From Mycobacterium sp. MBM (GTDB taxonomy: Bacteria; Actinomycetota; Actinomycetes; Mycobacteriales; Mycobacteriaceae), in the NCBI GenBank assembly GCA_021648845.1, contig JAKJHY010000034.1:1-51940 (forward strand): a stretch of DNA of 51,940 nt, given 5' to 3'. The translations under genes and the position numbers were made by a program. The notes under the pieces were generated by a model. That model worked only from the letters and a program-made list of their open reading frames with translations, was not told where the DNA came from and did no database searches. Of the stretch, positions 9,735 to 17,500 are shown piece after piece. Position 1 is the stretch's first letter; every line of letters begins with the position of its first letter.

Positions 9735-10576
9735 TCGACGCGGCCGCCGCCCGGGCTGTGCAGGTGCGGGGCCTGTCCAAATCGTATGGCGAGCGGCGGG
9801 CGGTGCGCGACCTGGACCTCGACGTCGAGTACGGGGAGATCTTCGCGATTCTCGGGCCCAACGGTGCGGGTAAGTCGACCACCGTGGAGATCTTGGAGGG
9901 AAACCGCGGTCGCGATGCCGGCCGGGTGAGCGTGCTCGGCGCAGACCCGGCAACCGCGGGCAGGCAGTGGCGCGCGCGGATCGGCATCGTGCTGCAGGAG
10001 GTCAGTGACGCCGGGATGCTGACCGTCGGGGAAACCGTGCGGATGTTCAGCAGTTGCTACGGTGCGGCCCGTAAGCCTTCGGAGGTGCTCGATCTCGTCG
10101 GCCTGGCACCGGTGGCCGGGGCAAGGGTCGGGACGCTTTCCGGCGGTCAGCGCCGCCGCCTCGACGTGGCTCTGGGTATCGTCGGCCGGCCGGAGTTGTT
10201 GTTCCTCGACGAACCGACCACTGGATTCGATCCCGAGGCCCGCCAACAGTTCTGGGAGCTCATCAGATTGTTGTCCGCCGACGGCACGACGATATTGATG
10301 ACGACCCACTATCTCGAAGAGGCGGCCGCGCTGGCCGACCGCGTCGCCGTCGTCGCCGCCGGGCGGGTCGTCGCCGTCGACCCGCCCGCCAAGCTGATCG
10401 AGCATGTCGATACCGCCGCGACGGTCCGGTGGATCCAGGACGGCCGGGAACGGGTGGAGCGCACGGCGACACCCGCACAGCTGATCCGAGCGCTCGGCGA
10501 CGCAGAACTCGACGGGCTGACGGTGACGCGACCGACGCTCGAAGACGCGTATCTAGCGCTGATCGGTCGTTCGTGA
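9731..10576 (+). CDS. ABC exporter ATP-binding protein (DrrA-like)
   Basis: 281 residues, one nucleotide-binding domain with GPNGAGKSTT (Walker A), LSGGQRRRLDVALGI (signature), LLFLDEPTTGFDP (Walker B) and the TTHYLEEA switch-histidine segment. The C-terminal extension resembles that of drug and polyketide exporters of the DrrA type. It would hydrolyse ATP at the inner face of the plasma membrane and power the permease encoded next. The GTG start overlaps the PKS stop codon (GTGA), and its own stop overlaps the permease start in the same way, so the three proteins are probably made in a coupled fashion. This is the main reason to read the pair as exporter of the polyketide product rather than a general drug pump. 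Assignment of fold is certain; cargo is inferred. Confidence 0.9.
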   Translation: MIDAAAARAVQVRGLSKSYGERRAVRDLDLDVEYGEIFAILGPNGAGKSTTVEILEGNRGRDAGRVSVLGADPATAGRQWRARIGIVLQEVSDAGMLTVGETVRMFSSCYGAARKPSEVLDLVGLAPVAGARVGTLSGGQRRRLDVALGIVGRPELLFLDEPTTGFDPEARQQFWELIRLLSADGTTILMTTHYLEEAAALADRVAVVAAGRVVAVDPPAKLIEHVDTAATVRWIQDGRERVERTATPAQLIRALGDAELDGLTVTRPTLEDAYLALIGRS

Positions 10577-11397
10577 GCACCACCGGACAACACACGCTCG
10601 CGCCCGTGCCGTCGGCGATCCGGATCGGATTATCGCGGGTCATCCCCGAACTGAAGATGTTCTACCGCAGGCCGGAGCAGGTGGTGCTGACGTTTTCGAT
10701 GCCCGCGGTGATCTGCCTGCTGCTCGGATCGATCTTCTCGGCGAAGCTGCCGATCGGTGGGGTCAGTACCGGCGCGGTGATCGCCGCCAGCATGCTGGCC
10801 TACGGCATCCTGTCCACGTCCTTCATCAATCTCGGCATCAGCATCGCGGCCGACCGTGACACCGGGGCGCTGCGCCGGCTGCATGGGACGCCGACGACCG
10901 CAACCTCGTATTTCATCGGCAAGATCATGTTGGTCAGCATCGTCAGTTTCGCCGAGGCCGTCTTGCTGCTGGTGGTGGGCGTGGTGGTTTTCGGGCTCCG
11001 GTTGCCCGCCGATGTCTTCGGCTGGTTCACCCTGGCCTGGGTTTTCGTGCTGGGAGTCATCAGCTGTTCGCTGCTGGGCATCCTGATCAGCAATGTGGCG
11101 AGCAACGCGGTGTCGGCGGCGGCGCTGACCAACGGCCCCGCTGTGGGTCTGCAGTTCCTCTCCGGCACGTATGTGCCCATCATGGTGCTCCCGGCGTGGA
11201 TGCTGGTGATCGGTTCGCTCTTTCCGGTCAAATGGATGGCCCAGGGATTCCGGTCGGTGCTGCTGCCGCCGCAGATGGCCGCCATCGAACCGGCCGGCAG
11301 TTGGGAGCACTGGCGGATCTTCTTCGTGCTCGCGGCGTGGAGTGTCGGTGGGCTGATCGGTTGTGTGGCGGTGTTCCGTTGGTCGCAGCGGTCCTGA
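10573..11397 (+). CDS. ABC-2 type exporter permease (DrrB-like)
   Basis: 274 residues with a short cytoplasmic N-terminus, an 'RRPEQVVLTFSMPAVICLLLG' entry into the first membrane span, and about six spans in all. It ends with a hydrophobic pair around 'VLAAWSVGGLIGCVAVF'. ABC-2 permeases of this size pair with a DrrA-type ATPase to move lipids, glycolipids or polyketides outward. I chose the GTG at 10573, which overlaps the ATPase stop. The frame is open 144 bases further upstream, but that stretch lies entirely within the ATPase gene. It is the last gene of the biosynthetic operon and runs to within 2 bases of the convergent LysR gene. Function as exporter subunit is well supported; substrate is not. 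Confidence 0.88.
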   Translation: MSTTGQHTLAPVPSAIRIGLSRVIPELKMFYRRPEQVVLTFSMPAVICLLLGSIFSAKLPIGGVSTGAVIAASMLAYGILSTSFINLGISIAADRDTGALRRLHGTPTTATSYFIGKIMLVSIVSFAEAVLLLVVGVVVFGLRLPADVFGWFTLAWVFVLGVISCSLLGILISNVASNAVSAAALTNGPAVGLQFLSGTYVPIMVLPAWMLVIGSLFPVKWMAQGFRSVLLPPQMAAIEPAGSWEHWRIFFVLAAWSVGGLIGCVAVFRWSQRS

Positions 11398-11399
11398 CG

Positions 11400-12281
11400 C
11401 TAGAACCGGTCGCGTAGGAAGGTCAGCAGGCGGCGGCTGGCGGGTGTCACCGCGGTGGGTGACCAGGCCAGTGCGATCTCCCGCCGATAGGTGTTCGGGC
11501 TGAGCGCGATCTCGACGTTGTTCGGTGCGCCGCGCTCGTCGTGGGGCAGCAGCGCGATACCGAGGCCACGGCCGATCAATTCGTGAATGGTGGCGAACTC
11601 GGTGATCTCGATCGCGATCTGCGGGGCGAAACCAGCTTCTTGGCACCATGTCTCGGTCAGCTGGCGCAGGTTGTAGCGCACCGGATTGGCGATGAACGGC
11701 TCGTCGCGCAGTTCCCGCAGGCGCAGTCGCTTTCGGCCGGCGAGCCGGTGCGTGGCGGGCAGCACCGCAAAGATCTGCTGGGTGCCGATCACGGTGTGGC
11801 GCACGGTGTCGGTGGCCGGGATCATCACCGCGACATCGAGTTCGCCGGTCTTCAGGTCGGCCGTCAGCGCCGACCCGTGGGCCTGTTTGATCTGCAACCG
11901 GATACCCGGTGCGCGCCGATGGAACTCGGTGATCAGGGTGGGCAGCCGGCCCGAGCCCATGGTGAGTGGGAACCCGAATCGTACGGTGCCGTGCTGGGCA
12001 TCGGCCTGCCCGGCCACGGCCTCGACGGCGGCCTCCAGCGCGTGCAGCGGATCGCGCGCCCGTTCCGCGAGCCGGACCGCGGCCGGGGTCAGCCGCACGG
12101 TCCGGCCGTCCTGGATCAGCAGGCGCAGTCCGAGGGTTTTCTCCAGCCCGTGCATGCGTCTGCTCATCGACGACTGTGGGATGCCGAGACTGTGCGCCGC
12201 ACGGGTCATGTGTCCGTCGTGCAGCGCCAATGCGTCCAGCGCACGCAGCTGGGGCGCGAGCTCGCCCATCCAATGATCCAT
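11400..12281 (-). CDS. LysR-family transcriptional regulator
   Basis: A 293-residue protein with an N-terminal winged helix-turn-helix (residues about 8-60, 'MTRAAHSLGIPQSSMSRRMHGLE') and a periplasmic-binding-protein-like effector domain. It is transcribed away from the malate:quinone oxidoreductase gene, the standard arrangement for a LysR protein and its target, and the shared intergenic stretch holds inverted repeats. It probably controls mqo and itself in response to a small acid, but the ligand is unknown. The start is uncertain: I used the ATG at 12281; an ATG at 12269 and a TTG at 12302 are in frame. It converges on the exporter permease gene with 2 bases between stops, so it could also bear on that operon, though nothing shows this. 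Confidence 0.85.
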   Translation of the reverse strand: MDHWMGELAPQLRALDALALHDGHMTRAAHSLGIPQSSMSRRMHGLEKTLGLRLLIQDGRTVRLTPAAVRLAERARDPLHALEAAVEAVAGQADAQHGTVRFGFPLTMGSGRLPTLITEFHRRAPGIRLQIKQAHGSALTADLKTGELDVAVMIPATDTVRHTVIGTQQIFAVLPATHRLAGRKRLRLRELRDEPFIANPVRYNLRQLTETWCQEAGFAPQIAIEITEFATIHELIGRGLGIALLPHDERGAPNNVEIALSPNTYRREIALAWSPTAVTPASRRLLTFLRDRF

Positions 12282-12313
12282 ATCTGGATGATATTTGCCC
12301 AAAGCTTCATTGG
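12270..12313. promoter_or_regulatory. Inverted repeats in the LysR/mqo divergent promoter
   Basis: CCAATGA (12270-12276) and TCATTGG (12307-12313) form a perfect 7-bp inverted repeat. Inside it, ATATC-TGGAT-GATAT (12280-12294) is a second dyad, of the T-N11-A kind bound by LysR proteins. It covers the regulator start codon, fitting autoregulation. Binding is inferred. Confidence 0.45.
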
Positions 12314-12346
12314 ACGGATCAATGTGGGTGGGGTCATGGTGAGCAG

Positions 12347-13702
12347 ATGAACCACGAGACAGCGGCCGATATCGTCCTCATCGGAGCCGGCATCATGTCC
12401 GCCACCCTGGGCGCCATGCTGGCGTTGCAAGAGCCCCGGCAGCGAATCGTCATCGTCGAGCGTGCCGCCGGTGTGGCCACCGAGAGCAGCCAGACGTGGA
12501 ACAATGCCGGCACCGGCCATTCCGGTTTCTGCGAGCTCAACTACATGCCCGATCCCGCCGACCCGACCGGCCCGGCGCGGATCGCCACCCAGTTCGCACT
12601 GTCTCGACGGTGGTGGGATCGGCTGGCCGAGCGGGGCCTGCTGGATCCGGAGACCTTTCTGCACACCGCCGCGCACATGAATGTGGTGTTCGGTGACCGC
12701 GATATCGCCTACCTGCGTCGGCGGTTCCAGACGCTGCGCGCCGATCCGCTGTTCGCGGGGCTGGAGTACACCGAAGACCCGGACACCGTCGCCCGGTGGG
12801 CACCGCTGGTGATGGCGGGCCGCGCCGGGCACCAGCGGGTGGCCGCCACCCGGCATCCCGGCGGGACGGACATCGACTTCGGCTCGCTGACATCTGCCCT
12901 GATGCGCATCGTCACCGACGCCGGAGGCCGGGTCCTGCTGGGCCACGAGGTGCGCACCCTGCGCCGCACACCCGAGGGATCCTGGCGGATCGCCGGGCGC
13001 AACGGCGGCGATACCTTCGAGGTGCGCGCTCGCCGCGTCTTCGTCGGTGCCGGCGGTAACGCGTTGCGGCTGCTGCAGCGGGCGCGACTCCCAGAGGTCC
13101 GCGGCTACGGGGTGCTGCCGGTGGGTGCAGCGTTCCTGCGGTGTTCGGACCCAGACGTCGTCGCCATGCATGACGCGAAGATGTACGGCCAGGCGCCCCT
13201 CGATGCCCCACCGATGTCGGTGCCGCACCTGGACAAGCGGATCGTCGACGGCACCGGCCACCTGATGTTCGGTCCGTATGCCACCTTCAGCACCAAGCTG
13301 CTCAGGCACGGCAGGCTCACCGACTTCTTCGCGACGCTGCGCTGGCACAACGTGGTGGTGCTGGCGACGGCGCTGCGGGCGAACCGGCCACTGGTGGGCT
13401 ATCTGATCGGGCAGTTGCTGTCCGGCCGCCGGCGCACCTTCGCCGCCCTCACCCGGTACTACCCGCGGGCGGACCCCGGGCAGTGGGAGCGGATCACCGC
13501 CGGGCAGCGGGCCCAGCTGGTGATCCCGGATGCCCGGGGCCGAGGGGCCCTGGTGACGGGGACGGAGCTGGTGATCTCGGCCGACGGCTCGATTGCCGGC
13601 CTGCTGGGCGCCTCGCCGGGGGCGTCGACGGCGGTGTCCGTCATGGTCGACCTGCTGCAGCGCTGGGATTACCGCGTGGACACCGACCTTCTGGCATCCT
13701 GA
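12347..13702 (+). CDS. mqo: Malate:quinone oxidoreductase
   Basis: 451 residues. The N-terminus has the FAD-binding IGAGIMSATLGAMLA segment and the family's signature around ESSQTWNNAGTGHSGFCELNYMP. Further on are GTDIDFGSLT and a 'GPYATFSTK' motif typical of Mqo. The enzyme is a peripheral membrane flavoprotein that oxidises malate to oxaloacetate and passes electrons to menaquinone, feeding the same quinone pool that cytochrome bd (encoded in this window) oxidises. It is somewhat shorter than the usual 490-500 residues, mostly by compact loops; I see no frameshift. The ATG at 12347 is chosen because the family N-terminus begins right after it, although the frame is open far upstream. The divergent LysR gene is its likely regulator. 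Confidence 0.85.
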   Translation: MNHETAADIVLIGAGIMSATLGAMLALQEPRQRIVIVERAAGVATESSQTWNNAGTGHSGFCELNYMPDPADPTGPARIATQFALSRRWWDRLAERGLLDPETFLHTAAHMNVVFGDRDIAYLRRRFQTLRADPLFAGLEYTEDPDTVARWAPLVMAGRAGHQRVAATRHPGGTDIDFGSLTSALMRIVTDAGGRVLLGHEVRTLRRTPEGSWRIAGRNGGDTFEVRARRVFVGAGGNALRLLQRARLPEVRGYGVLPVGAAFLRCSDPDVVAMHDAKMYGQAPLDAPPMSVPHLDKRIVDGTGHLMFGPYATFSTKLLRHGRLTDFFATLRWHNVVVLATALRANRPLVGYLIGQLLSGRRRTFAALTRYYPRADPGQWERITAGQRAQLVIPDARGRGALVTGTELVISADGSIAGLLGASPGASTAVSVMVDLLQRWDYRVDTDLLAS

Positions 13703-13706
13703 GTCC

Positions 13707-14105
13707 ATGACGGATCCGCAGTGGTACGGGGGTGACCCGGGAGGCATCCCGCCGCAGGGCAGCGCCGGCTTCCCGCCGCCCGCCAACCCCGGGTATCCGC
13801 CCCCCGCCCCGCCGGGCGCGTATTACGATCCGCTGGCTCCCTACGGTCGCCATCCGATGACCGGTGCACCCTACTCCGACAAATCCAAGGTCATCGCCGG
13901 GTTGTTGCAGCTGCTGGGGTTGTTCGGGATTCTCGGCATCGGACGGTTCTACCTCGGCTACACCGGGTTGGGGGTGGCTCAACTGCTGGTCGGCCTGTTC
14001 ACCTGCGGTATCGGTGCCGTCATCTGGGGTCTCATCGACGCCATCCTGCTGCTGACCGACAAGGTGCGCGACCCGCAGGGCCGCCCGCTGCGCGATGGCA
14101 CCTGA
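13707..14105 (+). CDS. TM2-domain membrane protein
   Basis: 132 residues. The first 55 or so are rich in Pro, Gly and Tyr ('PPANPGYPPPAPPG'), a low-complexity cytoplasmic tail common in actinobacterial membrane proteins. Then comes a TM2 domain: two membrane spans around 'GIGRFYLGYTGLGVAQLL' with a short turn, and a basic C-terminus. TM2 proteins have no agreed biochemical function. It starts 4 bases after the mqo stop and overlaps the next gene by 11 bases, so all three are probably on one transcript. The frame is open upstream inside mqo, but the ATG at 13707 is where the low-complexity tail begins. Domain call is firm, role unknown. Confidence 0.85.
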   Translation: MTDPQWYGGDPGGIPPQGSAGFPPPANPGYPPPAPPGAYYDPLAPYGRHPMTGAPYSDKSKVIAGLLQLLGLFGILGIGRFYLGYTGLGVAQLLVGLFTCGIGAVIWGLIDAILLLTDKVRDPQGRPLRDGT

Positions 14106-14496
14106 CACCGCGTCCGCTCGCGCGGGGATCGTGGGCACCGGAATCGCTCTCACCGGTGCCCTGGCCTATATCGGGCTGGCCGATCCGCACCGGCCCGGGT
14201 TCCTGTTCCCCGGCTGCCCGTTCAAGGCGCTCACCGGTCTGGATTGTCCGGCGTGCGGCGGGCTGCGGATGACGCACGATCTGCTGAACGGCGATCTGGC
14301 GGCCGCCGTCGTCGACAACGTCTTCCTCCTGGTGGGGTTGCCGGCGTTGGCGGTGTGGCTGGTGGTGCGGTGGCGGCGCGGCCTGACGCTCATGCCGGTG
14401 GCGGCCACCGTCACGGTCCTCGTGACCGCAGTGGCATGGACCGTGGTCCGCAACTGGCCTGGGTTCCCGCTGGTCCCCACCGTGCTCACCGGCTGA
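14095..14496 (+). CDS. DUF2752 membrane protein
   Basis: 133 residues with three or so hydrophobic segments and the DUF2752 hallmark CPFKALTGLDCPACGGLRMTHDLL, in which spaced cysteines sit at a membrane boundary. The function of the family is unknown; the paired cysteines suggest metal binding or redox, which is a guess. In actinobacteria these genes often accompany TM2-domain genes, as here, where the two overlap by 11 bases. The ATG at 14095 lies within the preceding gene's last codons. It is the last gene before the glutamate synthase operon, 96 bases upstream of gltB. Confidence 0.85.
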   Translation: MAPDTASARAGIVGTGIALTGALAYIGLADPHRPGFLFPGCPFKALTGLDCPACGGLRMTHDLLNGDLAAAVVDNVFLLVGLPALAVWLVVRWRRGLTLMPVAATVTVLVTAVAWTVVRNWPGFPLVPTVLTG

Positions 14497-14530
14497 ATAT
14501 CGCCGGGTAGTAACACGTTCTCGCTGATAC

Positions 14531-14554
14531 ACTGCAGCTTCGGGCCGATGCAGT
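14531..14554 (+). promoter_or_regulatory. Possible leader hairpin of gltBD
   Basis: ACTGCA (14531-14536) and TGCAGT (14549-14554) form a perfect 6-bp inverted repeat with a 12-base loop, 39 bases before the gltB start. A TACACT -10-like element (14528-14533) overlaps its left arm. It could be an operator or an RNA leader hairpin; evidence is only the symmetry. Confidence 0.25.
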
Positions 14555-14592
14555 CCCTCCCATCAGTACGGAGACTGCGGAGGTAGATTCGC

Positions 14593-17500
14593 TTGCTGTT
14601 CTCGGCACTTCCCAAAGCCCAAGGCCTGTACGACCCGGACAATGAGTCGGATTCCTGCGGCGTGGCCATGATCGCCGATATCGGGGGCCGGCGGTCGCAC
14701 AGCATCGTCTCCGACGGACTCACCGCCCTGGAACATCTGGAGCATCGCGGCGCCGCCGGTGCCGAGCCGAACAGCGGTGACGGGGCCGGAATTCTGATCC
14801 AGCTGCCGGTGGAACTGCTCGCCGAGGTGGTCGACTTCGAGCTGCCGCAGCCGAACGACGAGGGCGCCAACACCTTTGCCGCCGGAATCTGCTTTCTGCC
14901 ACAAGATTCCGCCACCCGTGCGGCCGCCTGTGCGCGCATCGAGCAGATCGCGGCCGAGGAGAATCTGCAGGTCCTCGGTTGGCGGGAAGTGCCGACCGAT
15001 CCCGACGGCGCCGAGGTCGGGGCGACCGCGGTGAGCTGTATGCCCTTCATGGCACAGCTGTTCGTGGCCGCCGCCGACCGCTGCGGCGGTATCGATCTGG
15101 ACCGTCGGGTGTACCCGCTGCGCAAGCGAGCCGAGCAGGAGGAGGTCTACTTCCCGTCGCTGTCCAGCCGGACCATCGCCTACAAGGGCATGCTCACCAC
15201 GATGCAGCTGCCCCGGTTCTTCGGCGACCTGCGCGACCCGCGCTGCATGAGCGCGATCGCAATCGTGCACAGCCGGTTCTCCACCAACACCTTCCCCTCC
15301 TGGCCGCTGGCCCACCCGTTCCGGTTCGTCGCGCACAACGGCGAGATCAACACGGTCCGAGGTAACCGCAATCGGATGCACGCCCGCGAGGCCAAGCTCG
15401 CCAGCTCGCTCATCCCCGGCGACCTGAGCCGGCTCTCGCCGATCTGCGGGAAGGATTCCTCGGACTCGGCGTCCTTCGACCAGGTGCTCGAGCTGCTGCA
15501 CCTGGGCGGGCGCAGCCTGCCCCACGCGGTGCTGATGATGATCCCGGAAGCCTGGGAGAACAACACCACCATGGATCCGGCGCGCCGTGCGTTCTGGCAG
15601 TACCACGCCTCGTTGATGGAGCCGTGGGACGGGCCGGCATGTGTCACCTTCACCGACGGCACCGTGGTCGGTGCGGTGCTGGACCGCAACGGTTTACGGC
15701 CCGGTCGCTGGTGGCGCACGATCGACAACCGCGTCATTCTGGCAAGTGAGAGCGGTGTGCTCGACATCCCCAGTTCCGAGGTGGTGGCCAAGGGTCGTCT
15801 GGAACCCGGCAAGATGTTCCTGATCGACACCGCCGCCGGCCGAATCGTGTCCGATGACGAGATCAAGGACGAACTGGCCGCGGCGCACCCCTACGGTGAA
15901 TGGCTGCATTCCGGACTGCTCGACCTCAAGACGCTGCCGGACCGCGCCCGCGTGCAACCCAACCACGAATCGGTGGTGCGCAGGCAGGTGTCCTTCGGCT
16001 ACACAGAGGAAGAATTGCGGGTGCTGCTCACCCCGATGGCGGCATCCGGGGCGGAACCGTTGGGTTCGATGGGCACCGATACCCCGATCGCCGTGATGTC
16101 GCAGCGATCTCGGTTGCTCTATGACTATTTCGTCGAACTGTTCGCGCAGGTCACCAACCCGCCGCTCGATGCCATCCGGGAGGCTGTGGTCACCTCGATG
16201 AGCCGGGTGATGGGCCCCGAAGAAAATCTCCTGGAACCTTCCGCAGCATCGTGCCGTCAGATCCGGCTGGGCTGGCCGGTTCTCGACAACGACGATCTCA
16301 ACAAGATCGTGCACATCAACGATGACGGTGAGCAACCCGGCCTGCGTACCGCCGTGCTGCGCGCCCTCTATGACGTCGAGCGCGGCGGCGACGGTTTGGC
16401 CGAGGCCCTCGAGGAGCTCCGCATCCGGGCCTGCGAAGCCATCGCGAAAGGCGCTCGCACCCTGGTGATCTCCGATCGTGACTCCGACCACACCCGGGCA
16501 CCGATCCCGTCGTTGCTGGCCGTGTCCGCGGTGCACCACCACCTGGTGGCCACCAAGGAGCGCACCAGCGTCGCGCTGGTGGTGGAGAGCGGCGATGCCC
16601 GCGAGGTGCACCACATCGCGATGCTGATCGGTTTCGGCGCCGCCGCGGTCAACCCGTACCTGGCCTTCGAATCGATCGAAGACCTGATCCGCGAGGGTGA
16701 GCTCACCGGCATCGAACCGGCCACCGCCGTGCGCAACTACCTGACCGCACTCGGCAAGGGTGTGATGAAGGTGATGAGCAAGATGGGTATCTCGACGGTG
16801 TCGTCCTACACCGGAGCGCAGGCCTTCGAGGCGATTGGGCTGGACCGCGCGGTCATCGACGAGTACTTCACCGGCACCCCGATGCAACTCGGCGGCGTGG
16901 GGCTCGATGTGCTGGCCAAGGAGGTCCGGTTCCGGCACCGTCGGGCCTACCCGGAGAATCCCACCGAGCGAGCCTATCGCCGGCTGTCGGTGGGCGGCGA
17001 GTACCAGTTCCGTCGGGATGGTGAACTGCACTTGTTCACCCCGGAAGTCGTTTTCCTGCTGCAGCATTCGACGCGTACCGGGCGCCGCGACATCTTCGCC
17101 CGGTACTCCGAGGAAGTGAACCGGCTCGCCAGCGAGGGCGGCGCGCTGCGCGGGCTGTTCAGCTTCAAGACCGGGATACGCCCGCCGGTTCCGCTCGACG
17201 AGGTCGAGTCGGCGGAGTCGATCGTCACGCGGTTCAACACCGGGGCCATGAGCTACGGCTCGATTTCGGCCGAGGCGCACGAGACGATGGCCGTGGCCAT
17301 GAACAACATCGGCGGACGCTCGAACTCCGGTGAGGGCGGTGAGGATGTCGACCGGCTCTACGACCCGAAGCGCCGCAGCGCGGTCAAACAGGTCGCGTCC
17401 GGGCGGTTCGGGGTCACCAGCGACTATTTGGTGAACGCCACCGATATCCAGATCAAGATGGCCCAGGGCGCCAAACCCGGTGAGGGCGGCCAGCTTCCGG

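Noticed and set aside
10630..12273. 547-codon minus-strand frame over the permease and LysR genes
   Set aside because: Arg/Pro/Gly-rich shadow frame; both underlying genes have clear family motifs.
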